A stretch of 64,000 nt of DNA from Saprospiraceae bacterium. Its GTDB lineage: Bacteria > Bacteroidota > Bacteroidia > Chitinophagales > Saprospiraceae. Below the pieces are notes generated by a model. The model searched no databases and was not told where the DNA came from. It was given only the letters and a program-made list of their open reading frames with translations. How positions within the stretch are numbered: the stretch's first letter is position 1; each line of letters begins with the position of its first letter. Below are positions 53,809 through 63,018 of the stretch, in pieces. The DNA is taken from positions 62,001 through 126,000 of the forward strand of contig JADJXG010000001.1 in assembly GCA_016715965.1 (NCBI GenBank), read 5' to 3'. Made by a program: the position numbers and the translations under genes.

Positions 53809-55818
53809 TTATAAAATCACACATTTGTCATTGGTGCAATACCGATCTCCCAAAACATCCTCTCCTAGGCTGACATGGGTGGTTTGACCAATTTTATCCA
53901 ATAGTTCTACATATCGCTCCCTCGAAATGGCTTCATAGGGCATTTGGGCATAGGCCAATTTTTCTAATCTTGGCAGAAAGCTGATCGACTTTAAATCATA
54001 TCGGTAAAAATCCAAAACTGTTTTGATTTGTCGGGCTTCATCCGATTTAAAGCTTACCGTTGAAGACACTTGATTGTCCGACCAGTACTTTTGCAGAAAG
54101 GCAGCCAAAGCTACTTGTTCCCATACAGTCACTTCCTCCAGATTTCTTCCCGGATTGTGAATGGGAAAAGAAACCACCCAGGAGCTGGGATCCACAAAAT
54201 CCGGCTCCATCTCAAAGCCAGCAGATTTTAAAATTGGGAGCAAGTGAGAATCCGAAGCCATTCGAATTCTTCTGATGTAATAACTGAATTCCGGAAAATG
54301 GCAACCCGGATTGACTCCTGCCAGTAGACTGACTGTTCCACTTGGTTTGACGCTGGTGGTTTTAATGCTCTTCGGAACACAAAGCCAGGATGAATAGATC
54401 AGATCCCAGTCCTGAATAATCTGATAGCCATTGACCAGCCATTTGCGCAAGGTTTCGAGGCTGTGTTTTTCCAAAAAATTGGTGATTCCGGAAACAGAGG
54501 TACCAATTCTTCTATTCCTTTTCTGCACCCTGTTTGTTTCGGCCCATGTGGTATTGACGAGGGTGGCCGTTTTACCCAATAAATATGCAAACTTTAAGGT
54601 GCGAAAGAAATCTTCTTTGGAATCCGCACGAGAAGGAAAGGTCTCTACCAGGCAACACAATTCATAGCTTTCCAAAGTTTGTTCTCCACAAGGATTGGTG
54701 CCTTCAGCTTTTATGTCCTTGTGGTCTGGAGGGGCACACATTCTGGAATAAGCCCTAATGTTGTCCATAAAAATATAACCCGGTTCTCCATTTTTTACCG
54801 TCTGAGCCACTGATTCGGTCAAGTCAGAGTCCATGTCTGCAATAATGCTGTTGTTGGATGTCCAGCCATAAGCAGCCCGATAGGCCATACTACCTTCATA
54901 ATCCTGTTTTTCAGAATTCCACTGATAATCTTTTAGGCTTTCATATTCTCTGTTGGATGCAGGGCCCAGAGCAATCTGAGCTGTTCGCCTGACATTACCT
55001 GCCACCACACATTGCCCAATTAAATTCATAATGTCCACAATATTGGTGATATTAATGGGCCGGCCATCCATGGATTCCAATAATCTAAAAATCTGCCGGT
55101 GCAATTCCTTCAAAGGTCCGGAGCCTGAAGATTTACCACCAAATCCTTTAATGGGCTCGCCTGCTTTTCTGATGTGTGAATAATCGAAATGAACGCTCTT
55201 GGTCTTTTCGCCTGAAAAATGCTTTGAAAAAAACGAATTCAATAGCAACTTCAAACTTTCCACCCAGCCCTCTCTGGAGTCGGGGATCTGATAATCCATG
55301 ACATCCTCCGAAGAAGGGACATGCACCACAAGCTCCCCTGCTCCTTTGACGTCAAATCCAACTCCAACACCCACCATGCTCATGTCCATCATGAAGGCAA
55401 ATGGTTTTACAGCGTTTTCCGGGGACTCGGAAATGGACGAGGTGGAAACAAAAGCGCAATTGAACAAAGCCTGTCCTATTCTTTTGGTATGGACCAATTC
55501 GGTGCCCAGGGCCCACAACATTCTACCCGGAGGCAGAAACTTCATTTTAAACATCCGGTCGTACATTTCTTCTGCAGAGGCCTGTGCTTTGGCTTCATTC
55601 CAACCCAGTTGGTTAAAAAGGATATGCTCCATTTGGATGCTGTAGGCGCCTTCCACCACCCTTCGCACGGTCTCAAACCAGGCCTCCTTGGTGCCGTCTG
55701 GTTTTATTCGGGAGTAGGTCCTGTAATAAGTCACCATACCCAGTCCGTTGAATCCGAATTCAGGATTCATGTGTCTGTATTTATCCACAAATGAATCGGA
55801 AAGCTTAAATATTAACAT
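53809..55818 (-). CDS. nrdJ: adenosylcobalamin-dependent ribonucleotide reductase (class II, RTPR-like)
   Basis: Makes deoxyribonucleotides from ribonucleotides using vitamin B12, independent of oxygen. 669 aa. The start resembles RTPR of Lactobacillus (GLGMVTYYRTYSR). The active-site region has NPCGEQ followed by LESYELCCLVE, the radical-bearing Cys lies in the NPCGEQ segment, and the substrate motifs KPSGTVSLLAGVNPGCHFP and others are intact. The C-terminal redox pair is CTNDKC. No cobalamin riboswitch was recognised in the upstream AT-rich region. A B12-dependent, O2-insensitive enzyme fits a micro-oxic or anoxic lifestyle. Convergent with the Rrf2 gene. Confidence 0.93.
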   Translation of the reverse strand: MLIFKLSDSFVDKYRHMNPEFGFNGLGMVTYYRTYSRIKPDGTKEAWFETVRRVVEGAYSIQMEHILFNQLGWNEAKAQASAEEMYDRMFKMKFLPPGRMLWALGTELVHTKRIGQALFNCAFVSTSSISESPENAVKPFAFMMDMSMVGVGVGFDVKGAGELVVHVPSSEDVMDYQIPDSREGWVESLKLLLNSFFSKHFSGEKTKSVHFDYSHIRKAGEPIKGFGGKSSGSGPLKELHRQIFRLLESMDGRPINITNIVDIMNLIGQCVVAGNVRRTAQIALGPASNREYESLKDYQWNSEKQDYEGSMAYRAAYGWTSNNSIIADMDSDLTESVAQTVKNGEPGYIFMDNIRAYSRMCAPPDHKDIKAEGTNPCGEQTLESYELCCLVETFPSRADSKEDFFRTLKFAYLLGKTATLVNTTWAETNRVQKRNRRIGTSVSGITNFLEKHSLETLRKWLVNGYQIIQDWDLIYSSWLCVPKSIKTTSVKPSGTVSLLAGVNPGCHFPEFSYYIRRIRMASDSHLLPILKSAGFEMEPDFVDPSSWVVSFPIHNPGRNLEEVTVWEQVALAAFLQKYWSDNQVSSTVSFKSDEARQIKTVLDFYRYDLKSISFLPRLEKLAYAQMPYEAISRERYVELLDKIGQTTHVSLGEDVLGDRYCTNDKCVIL

Positions 55819-56117
55819 ATAATATATTTGTATTTTATTGTTATATAATTTTTTACACCATTAATATAAAGACTTTTGAATCCTTTAATTGGGCAAATAT
55901 ATTAAGATAATTAAATATACAATTTTTTCATCATATTAAAATGAACCGAATGAAGCAGATCCAAGAATAAAAAACACAAAATACATTTATTATTGTATTG
56001 TTATAGAGCTATTTAAACATATATATTATATATTATATAAATTCAGATTAAAAAATATTTTAAAAATAGTTTGTCTGGTGAACTTTAAAAGATATTTTTG
56101 TCTTTTATTTTAAATAC
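55819..56117. other. AT-rich divergent promoter region
   Basis: About 300 bases of very AT-rich sequence between the divergent ribonucleotide reductase gene and the small outer-membrane-like gene. No clear TAnnTTTG box on either strand at the expected distance, no riboswitch fold and no ORF. Confidence 0.4.
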
Positions 56118-56663
56118 ATGAAAACTTTACGAATTATTCTTTGCCTCTGTGGAATCCTGTTCCGGCAATTTCTCATGGGCCAATTTGATTCCACCACCTC
56201 TTCGCTTACTCCAGCCGGACCTCTACGAGGTTTTCACGCAGGAATCGTGCAACCCATTTTGAGCGTCCACAAAGGCAATCTAAACTGGCATGACCGGTTC
56301 GACCTGTACTCCATCGGGTTTCCATTTGGCTTTACCCTAAATACCGGAGGGAGATTGCTGTTTGATTTTGAGCTGGTGCCATTTGTACAACCCTTCCTGC
56401 TGTCGGAGCAATCCTATCAGGTGCATCTGTTGATTCATCCCGGTGTTTTGCTTCCCTTAACCAAGGGCTGGACCCTGGGACTAAGAGCGGCATTCGAGGC
56501 CGGGGCTAATCAATTTGGCTTTACGCCACTGCTAAACAAAGGATTTAAGATAAAATCCGGGCAAGTATTGTATATTGAATTGGTGTTACCTGCCAGATTT
56601 GGCCCTCAAAAGGAGGCATGTTATACACAGGTCGCAGGATTGCATGTGGGGATTGGGTTTTAA
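56118..56663 (+). CDS. small outer-membrane beta-barrel-like protein, unknown function
   Basis: A 181-aa exported protein. The signal peptide is MKTLRIILCLCGILFRQFLM ending before GQFDS. The rest alternates polar and hydrophobic residues in short strands (FELVPFVQPFLL, VHLLIHPGVLLPL, LYIELVLPARF, GLHVGIGF), and it ends in an aromatic residue, as in outer-membrane barrels of about eight strands. I do not recognise a specific family. It is not in an operon. Confidence 0.6.
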   Translation: MKTLRIILCLCGILFRQFLMGQFDSTTSSLTPAGPLRGFHAGIVQPILSVHKGNLNWHDRFDLYSIGFPFGFTLNTGGRLLFDFELVPFVQPFLLSEQSYQVHLLIHPGVLLPLTKGWTLGLRAAFEAGANQFGFTPLLNKGFKIKSGQVLYIELVLPARFGPQKEACYTQVAGLHVGIGF

Positions 56664-56884
56664 AGAACTGGGATATTTTGCCCATGACGAGTGAAGAGCT
56701 TGTTTGTGATGGATATTACCTCTTTAGTTTGATAATGGATGCCGGAATTGAAAGTAGTTCGATTCAGTCCATCGAGGATATAACCATTTCCAAATGCCAA
56801 ACGCAGAAATTATGACGCCTTTGGCGTCACAAGTTTTGCCGCATGCGTCACATCGCGGAGTTTATAACGATTAGGCTTAGCTCT

Positions 56885-56996
56885 GCATTTCCACATTTCT
56901 ACATTTCTACATTTCTACATTTTCACATTTTCACATTTTCACATTTCCACATTTTCACATTTTCACATTTTCACATTTTCAAATTTTCAAATTTAA
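56885..56996. repeat. short tandem repeat array (about 10-11-bp period)
   Basis: Repeats of CATTTCTACA and ACATTTTCAC-type units over about 110 bases, overlapping the last codons of the methyltransferase gene on the other strand. Preceded by a GACGCC/GGCGTC hairpin (56813-56830) and a block CGCGGAGTTTATAACG that recurs near 57903 (CGCGGAGTTTATTACG). Confidence 0.7.
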
Positions 56997-57563
56997 TTCC
57001 ATCCAAAGCTCATTGCCCATTCTGGCGGGGATGCTATTGTTGCAGGGCTCCATTTTTCGAATGTGAAAAAAGGGTTCGAACAAGGCCTTGTATTCTTCTG
57101 CTGTGCCTCCGAATGGAGGACCTTCCGCATTAAAATGACTGGCGAACAAGAGGCCCACCAATTTTCCACGGGAGCCAAGCAGTGAAGCAGATTTTTTGAC
57201 ATAGGATTCGCGGAGAACGGGATCCAAGGCACAAAAAAAGGTCTGCTCCAGAATCAGATCGTAATTGCCTTCGTGGGAGAAAAAATCATCACAAACCACT
57301 TTGATCCCATCCCATCCACCAAATCTTTCGGATAGTGTTTTGCAGGCAGTCGGAGAAATGTCCAATAAAGTAATGTTATGAAAACCCAGTTCGTACAAGG
57401 CATTAGCTTCATACGCATTTCCACAGCCCGGGATTAAAATGCTGTCCGAGTGGTCAGGATATTGCTTCATATACTCCACGAGGGGTGTGGAGGGGTATCC
57501 GATGTCCCAGCCTGTCTGGCCTTCTTCCCAACGCTTGTCCCAAAAATTTTTATCTAAGCCCAT
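56979..57563 (-). CDS. SAM-dependent methyltransferase of the thiopurine methyltransferase type
   Basis: A 194-aa cytoplasmic methyltransferase. The SAM-binding motif I is ILIPGCGNAYEA; the start FWDKRWEEGQTGWDIGYPST is typical of the TPMT family (also seen in tellurite/selenium methyltransferases and plant thiol methyltransferases). Motif II-like LLDISPTA and EQTFFCALDP are present. Its substrate may be a thiol, halide or metalloid anion. The last codons run into the tandem repeat array at 56885. The gene is bracketed by repeats on both sides (56813-56996 and 57795-57972). Confidence 0.85.
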   Translation of the reverse strand: MGLDKNFWDKRWEEGQTGWDIGYPSTPLVEYMKQYPDHSDSILIPGCGNAYEANALYELGFHNITLLDISPTACKTLSERFGGWDGIKVVCDDFFSHEGNYDLILEQTFFCALDPVLRESYVKKSASLLGSRGKLVGLLFASHFNAEGPPFGGTAEEYKALFEPFFHIRKMEPCNNSIPARMGNELWMELNLKI

Positions 57564-57969
57564 GGATTCAATCTATTCCAAATTAAAATCCAAAAGTATT
57601 TTGAATTCTGCACTCACAGCTGTTCAAATTATTTTTTTAGAAAAACAATTTCCAAGTTTTTGTCAACGTTGCTAAAAAACATAGTAAAAGCCCGCCTTGA
57701 AAGAAATAGATCATCCAATGGACGCAAAGAAAAACGCGCAAGGAACTTAAGGCCGATTCTACACAATCATTTTCTTTCATTCACATAACGCTTGTGTCTT
57801 CACCGCGCTGCGCTTGAATTTCCAATTTCACTAAAAATCAAATTTCCACGTTTCCACATGGCGCTGAAGCAGAATTTAGTACGCTGCAAGCGCACCCTAC
57901 GCGGAGTTTATTACGCTTCAAGCGTAGCTGCGGTTATCACAATTCCCCATTTTCATATTTCCACATTTT
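57564..57969. repeat. repeat-rich intergenic region
   Basis: About 400 bases without a gene. Contains the hairpin ACGCTTCAAGCGT (near 57916-57930), the related TACGCTGCAAGCGCA, a CGCGGAGTTTATTACG block, and CATTTCCACATTTTC units near 57950-57972 like those at 56885. The same composite order appears left of the methyltransferase gene. Confidence 0.5.
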
Positions 57970-59556
57970 CTACTGTACAATCACCAAAGGTTCTGTTTTC
58001 TGATGGTTCCCATTTTGAACCCTGATGTAATAATTCCCCGGCGGATAATTGTCATTCTGGAGTGACAGCTGGTGATGACCGGCTTCCATTTTAGCTGTAC
58101 AAATATTTTTGACCATCCTTCCCAAAGGATCGATCAAATGAACCGTCGTATAAGCTGCATTGGGAAGGTGAACATGGATCTGAGTCCTTTCCATCATTGG
58201 ATTCGGAGCAGCCACGATGCTGAGTTGTGCATCCAAATTTTGATAGTCGTCCAGCGAGGTCGTGGTGCATTCATTTTTGATTAAAGGAAGCGATTGAAAG
58301 TTCTTAAAAAGAATTTTATCGACCACATCTTGCTTGAGGCAAAACCAATCCTTTAATACCGATGAATAGACCGATCTGAAATCGTATTGCATGGGAAGAT
58401 TGTCATCAAATGTCGCATTCTGAGGTATGGTTGGGTTCGCTCCGATAATACCGGACTGAACCTTGGAGCCAAACATAAATAAAGGGGCGGCAGCGCCATG
58501 ATCGGTTCCATTGCTGTCATTGGACTTGACCCTTCTGCCAAATTCTGAAAAAGTCATTCCCAATACGCGCTGATCCAAACTCATTGCTTCCAAATCCCTT
58601 TGGAAGGCAAATATGGCCTCTGACAACAAACCCAATAAATTAGCATGTGCTCCGGTTCTTTTGTCGGAAGCTACGACCTGATCCGCGTGGGTGTCAAAAC
58701 CTCCCAATTCCACCAAATACAGCCTGCTTTTGAGACCGCCCTTGATGATGCGGGCAATCAGTTTGAGGATATCTGCTAGATAATTGCCTGCCGGATAATT
58801 TCCGACATTGGTCCCCCTCAAAAAACTCGCCACCAAAGCGTCTGCATAAGATTTGGACTGCCTTGCAATGGTACGTATGTAAGTCAGTTCCTTCCCCAAA
58901 GGGGTATTGGGTGCCGGATCGTCAATGCGGGTGGGCCAGGCTCCGAAAATATCCGGATTGGATAGATTCATGGACATCTGTGCATTGGGACCGAGAAACA
59001 GCAAGGGCAAATTGCCTCCCACTTGAACGGCCAGCGGATCGGGATTGCTTGCATTCGGATAATCCAGCGGATAGCCGGGAAATTCCTCGTGCAGATATCT
59101 TCCCACCCAACCCGTATCGATGTATTTTTCAGAATCGCTCGCGCTGGTCCAGATATCGGTGGATCTGAAATGCGAAAAATTGGGATTGGGGTATCCAACA
59201 TTTTGTACGATATTTAATTTCCCTTCATTGAACAGGGTTCTTAAGCCGGTCATGGCAGGATGCAAACCCGTATTGCTTACTCCATTAAGTCTCAGGATGG
59301 AATTTTCAGGAAGCACGACCTTTTCTCTGGCAGCCACCAATTTGCCATACTGATCAATGGGAATCACCGTATTGATTCCGTCATTACCACCATTCAAAAA
59401 AATAAGCACCATCACATGGTCTGTCTCAACAGAGGGGTTCAGCATGCTGTGCAGCCAGCTGTTGGTGCTGTGCGCTTGAAGAGGAATACCATTTACCATG
59501 GCAGGAACAGCTACACCTGCTGCTGCGGCATTTCGCAAAAATTTACGACGTTTCAT
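57970..59556 (-). CDS. DUF1501 protein with Tat signal and T9SS sorting domain
   Basis: A 528-aa exported protein. The N-terminus is a twin-arginine signal (KRRKFLRNAAAAGVAVPAMV). The DUF1501 body follows with the sulfatase/phosphatase-like motifs FLNGGNDGINTVIP and ELGGFDTHADQ and MTFSEFGRRVKSN. The last 80 residues (AAPNPMMERTQIHV on) form a T9SS type A sorting domain. DUF1501 proteins have an alkaline-phosphatase-like fold of unknown activity and nearly always sit next to a DUF1800 gene, as here (59576, 19 nt upstream in the same operon). Confidence 0.85.
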   Translation of the reverse strand: MKRRKFLRNAAAAGVAVPAMVNGIPLQAHSTNSWLHSMLNPSVETDHVMVLIFLNGGNDGINTVIPIDQYGKLVAAREKVVLPENSILRLNGVSNTGLHPAMTGLRTLFNEGKLNIVQNVGYPNPNFSHFRSTDIWTSASDSEKYIDTGWVGRYLHEEFPGYPLDYPNASNPDPLAVQVGGNLPLLFLGPNAQMSMNLSNPDIFGAWPTRIDDPAPNTPLGKELTYIRTIARQSKSYADALVASFLRGTNVGNYPAGNYLADILKLIARIIKGGLKSRLYLVELGGFDTHADQVVASDKRTGAHANLLGLLSEAIFAFQRDLEAMSLDQRVLGMTFSEFGRRVKSNDSNGTDHGAAAPLFMFGSKVQSGIIGANPTIPQNATFDDNLPMQYDFRSVYSSVLKDWFCLKQDVVDKILFKNFQSLPLIKNECTTTSLDDYQNLDAQLSIVAAPNPMMERTQIHVHLPNAAYTTVHLIDPLGRMVKNICTAKMEAGHHQLSLQNDNYPPGNYYIRVQNGNHQKTEPLVIVQ

Positions 59557-59575
59557 TCAACAACAATTTTATGGG

Positions 59576-61237
59576 TTAAGATAAATGATATTCTGCCTGA
59601 CTCAATATTTCCTTGTACAATGCATTCAATCGAATGGTCACCGTATTTTTCAAGGCGGGATCGTTTGGATTGGCAATGTATTCCAGCCATATATCTGTCC
59701 AATAGGATTCATTTGGAAGTCCCGCAATTAAATTGGATTTTAGAAAATCAATGGATTTATCAGATATGCTGTAATTGTATAATAATTCTACAGAGTCTTT
59801 CACCAATTGGGTGGCGTCTTCCGGCTTTGACAGGGCGGAGGCAAAGCCTATGGTATTCAGCTTCAAACTTACTCCATTGTATTCGATCCCACGGGTGCTG
59901 GTAGCCGTTTCTGAGACATTGTTCCTGCTTGCCAGAGTGTCTGCATTGATCCAAATTTCATGATACTGAGGAAACTGATACCAGGCCTGCCATCCTGAAA
60001 CCAATGGCGGATCTCCAAGATTCAATCCCTGATACGCAGATTCTAAAGTGACGGCGCCCCAGCCGTAGTACAAATTTTGAATTTGGCTGGCGGGAGGAAA
60101 AGCCACATTGAATTCCTTGCAGAGGCCCACGTTGAAATCAAGCGGGGACTTAATCACACAACCAATATTGAGCGAATCATAAAAATGTTCGGACTTGAAC
60201 AATACTTCCAGTGTAGACTTGATGTCGTAGCCCGAAGATTTAAAAATATCGGCCAATGGCCGAATGACATCGGTTTCTGCTTGTGGGCTTATTTCATAAT
60301 ACACAAAAAACTGATACAATTTTCGCACCAGATGTCTTGCAGTTTCCACTTGATCTGTCAGCATGGTGATCAATTCTCCCAATTCCTGCTCTCCATTCGG
60401 TCCAAATTTGCCCGTAATCGATTTATTGCCATAAAACGCGGAAAATCTCTTTGTGCTCAGATCGTGCTGGTTGAAATCAAAATAATAGGACACCGGATTG
60501 GTCAGTGGGTTGATTCGAAATCCAGTGAGAATTTTAGCCGCCGCTTTTACATCGTCTTCGGTCCAGCCCGCATCCGGTCCCTTGCCTACTGTAAATAATT
60601 CCTGCAGTTCTCTTGCATAGTTTTCATCGGGTGCGTTTTTGCTGTTGTACTGTCCATTCAGATAAAAGAGCATGGCAGGATGTACGGAAACCAATTTTAC
60701 CAATTGGACAAAATTACCCAGCGCGTTTGCCCTCAGTAATTTATAGTAATCATAAGTCACCTGAGCGACGGTCACCGTATCGGACTCTACCGGAAAATGA
60801 TTAAACCAGAAAAGGGTCATCTTCTCCAGGATGTTCATCTTTTGCTGGATGATATTTCCAGTCCACCAGGCTTTGAACGTATTGGTTCTTGCAATATAAT
60901 ATTGGGGTGGTATCGGGGTGACTACCGGAGCATTCACCCAGGTTTGACCAAAAGGAGTGGTCGGATCCGGCTCTTGCGGTGTGCTGTAGATATTGACCGG
61001 AGGTGAAGGCAATGGGTCGTTGGAAACATTCAGGATTCTATTGACCGCCTGCTGCATCCCCAAAGCCACCACTTGCTGCACTTCTTCCGGTTTTACTCCA
61101 AAGGTGGTTCTTCTGAGCAGATGTATGGCTTCTTTGCGCGTCCAGGGTCCTCCGTATGGATTGAGACTTCCGCTCGGTCCGGTGGTCGTATTCCTGTTCG
61201 AAAAATTCATTGATTTGAGAAAATCCGATCTCTTCAT
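59576..61237 (-). CDS. DUF1800 family protein
   Basis: A 553-aa protein of a family with unknown biochemistry, always paired with DUF1501. The conserved start WTRKEAIHLLRRTTFG is clear. Later motifs include ENYARELQELFTVG and PLDFNVGLCKEF. The N-terminus (MKRSDFLKSMNF) resembles a degenerate Tat or export start but is not a clear signal peptide. The frame opens at TTG 61255; the ATG at 61237 is preferred. It is the upstream gene of the DUF1501 operon (19-base gap). In planctomycetes and Bacteroidota such pairs are linked to large secreted proteins; no role can be proven from the sequence. Confidence 0.85.
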   Translation of the reverse strand: MKRSDFLKSMNFSNRNTTTGPSGSLNPYGGPWTRKEAIHLLRRTTFGVKPEEVQQVVALGMQQAVNRILNVSNDPLPSPPVNIYSTPQEPDPTTPFGQTWVNAPVVTPIPPQYYIARTNTFKAWWTGNIIQQKMNILEKMTLFWFNHFPVESDTVTVAQVTYDYYKLLRANALGNFVQLVKLVSVHPAMLFYLNGQYNSKNAPDENYARELQELFTVGKGPDAGWTEDDVKAAAKILTGFRINPLTNPVSYYFDFNQHDLSTKRFSAFYGNKSITGKFGPNGEQELGELITMLTDQVETARHLVRKLYQFFVYYEISPQAETDVIRPLADIFKSSGYDIKSTLEVLFKSEHFYDSLNIGCVIKSPLDFNVGLCKEFNVAFPPASQIQNLYYGWGAVTLESAYQGLNLGDPPLVSGWQAWYQFPQYHEIWINADTLASRNNVSETATSTRGIEYNGVSLKLNTIGFASALSKPEDATQLVKDSVELLYNYSISDKSIDFLKSNLIAGLPNESYWTDIWLEYIANPNDPALKNTVTIRLNALYKEILSQAEYHLS

Positions 61238-61459
61238 GCGATTCAATTTATTCAAAAATTAACATCCAATTGATTCCATTCAGGATTTTGGAAATAAAAA
61301 CTCCGTTTGGAATTAATGCATTCCACCCTTCTTAGATGGCAAAACTAAACCAAAAGTTGCATTGCGCTTAAAAATAATTTTGGTGCTTACCCAAATACAA
61401 TTCGGATGCTCGTTGATTGAAATACATTTATTTAAAAGATAATAAAAGGATGCAATGCA

Positions 61460-62506
61460 TTAATTTTTTGCATCTAATTCGTACAATATGACTTCTTTTA
61501 GTTTGTTCTTTAATTTTACATATCCAATGGAATGACAGCGGTACAAATGTTTTATTTGCTGGTAGGCCTCCTCTGTGATGAGGATTTGGTTGGCCGTAGC
61601 GGCTGATTGCAATCTTTGGGCGGTATTTACACTGTCCCCGATCACGGTATAATCCAATCTTCGAATGGTGGCCGAACCTATGTTGCCAGAAACCATTTCG
61701 CCAAGATTGATCCCGATTGAAATCTTTGGCACAAAATGGCTTTCGAGTGATGAGGCTGGCAGTTTGATAAATTGATCTCTGATGGCCAAAGCCGCATCGA
61801 TGGCCCGCTCCAGATGGCCTTCAGCTTTAAAAACAGCCATCACACAGTCACCCATAAACTTGTCAATGGATCCATCGTGGGCAATAATGGATCGCGCCAT
61901 TAAATCAAAATATTCATTGAGCAGAGCGACCACGGTATCAGGCGGTGCAGTTTCACTGACGGAGGTAAATTCACAAATATCAAAAAACGCCACGGTGGCA
62001 TGAATCATCTCACTTTTCATCAGGGTCTCCTCATAAGCCTGATTGCCCATAAAATGGATGACACTTTCGTCCACATACATTTTGAGAATATTGTTCTCTT
62101 TGATTGCCTTGATCGTTTCTTTGAGTTGTTTGACGTGATGGGATGTTTTGATTAGGGTCAGGGTCAAATCTTCAAAATCGATGGGCTTCATGATAAAGTC
62201 AAATGCACCGCGGTTCATTGCCGTGCGGATATTGTCCATGTCGCCGTAGGCTGATACAATAATGGATTTTAAGAGCGAAAATTGTTCTGCCATTTTTGAC
62301 AAAAGCGTGAGACCATCCATTTCAGGCATGTTGATGTCGCTCAGGACTACTTCGATGTCATTGATTTGATGCAGTTTTTCCAAAGCCTGGACGCCATTTC
62401 CCGCAAAATAAAATTCCAGTTCCTTGTCGCGGATTTGCTGCCTGAACTTTTGCCGGATTAGGATTTCCAAATCCTCCTCATCGTCTACCACCAATACCCT
62501 TGTCAT
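61460..62506 (-). CDS. response regulator fused to class III adenylate cyclase
   Basis: A 348-aa cytoplasmic signalling protein. The N-terminal receiver domain has the phosphorylation site Asp57 (LSDINMP) and acidic pocket DDEED. A linker helix is followed by a class III cyclase domain (about 165-345) with FFDICEFT (metal Asp), KFMGDCVMAVF (second Asp, Lys) and DYTVIGDSVNTAQR (catalytic Asn/Arg). Phosphorylation by the upstream kinase would control cyclic nucleotide synthesis. Its ATG overlaps the stop of the preceding response regulator (ATGA), so the two are co-translated. It is the third intact class III cyclase in this window. Confidence 0.92.
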   Translation of the reverse strand: MTRVLVVDDEEDLEILIRQKFRQQIRDKELEFYFAGNGVQALEKLHQINDIEVVLSDINMPEMDGLTLLSKMAEQFSLLKSIIVSAYGDMDNIRTAMNRGAFDFIMKPIDFEDLTLTLIKTSHHVKQLKETIKAIKENNILKMYVDESVIHFMGNQAYEETLMKSEMIHATVAFFDICEFTSVSETAPPDTVVALLNEYFDLMARSIIAHDGSIDKFMGDCVMAVFKAEGHLERAIDAALAIRDQFIKLPASSLESHFVPKISIGINLGEMVSGNIGSATIRRLDYTVIGDSVNTAQRLQSAATANQILITEEAYQQIKHLYRCHSIGYVKLKNKLKEVILYELDAKN

Positions 62507-62880
62507 TCCTTTCCAATGTTTAACTTCTCCTTCAACTTTTGAAAGTCAACAGGTTTTGTCAAAAAATCGTCCGCACCTAATTGGATCGCCATGTTGTAAT
62601 TATCGGCATCGCCATAGGCCGTAATCATATATACCACCGGAGGTGGGGTTGAATATCTCTCCTTAATAATTTTCAACAATTCCAAGCCGCTCATTCCGGG
62701 CATATTGATGTCGGACAATATCAACACGGCTTCGTGATCGTGGAGGTTCAGATATTCCAAAGCTTCTTCTCCGGAAAAAGCAAAAATAAATTCCACCCAG
62801 CCATCTTTTAGCTCCTTTCTAAACCGCTGTTCGAACAGAATTTTCACATCGGTCTCATCATCTACCACCAATATTTTCAT
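62503..62880 (-). CDS. single-domain response regulator
   Basis: A 125-aa stand-alone receiver domain (CheY-like): acidic pocket DDETD near residues 7-11, phospho-acceptor Asp57 in LSDINMP, Thr/Ser and Lys motifs (MITAYGDA, TKPVDF). No output domain. It lies between the histidine kinase and the receiver-cyclase gene and overlaps the latter by 4 bases, so it may relay or compete for phosphate from the kinase. Confidence 0.92.
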   Translation of the reverse strand: MKILVVDDETDVKILFEQRFRKELKDGWVEFIFAFSGEEALEYLNLHDHEAVLILSDINMPGMSGLELLKIIKERYSTPPPVVYMITAYGDADNYNMAIQLGADDFLTKPVDFQKLKEKLNIGKE

Positions 62881-63018
62881 GGATTCAATTCAAATAATTC
62901 TGTAAAGATAAAATAGTTTCACCAGATAAGTTCCTGCCAGAGCCCAAAGAGTTTATTGCAGGCCATCTTCTTCAAATAAACAATTGACATGCAAAATACA
63001 TCAAAATGAAAGCCATGC

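Noticed and set aside
55819..56117. Cobalamin riboswitch upstream of the B12-dependent ribonucleotide reductase
   Set aside because: The region is almost pure A and T and lacks the conserved B12-box and GC-rich stems.
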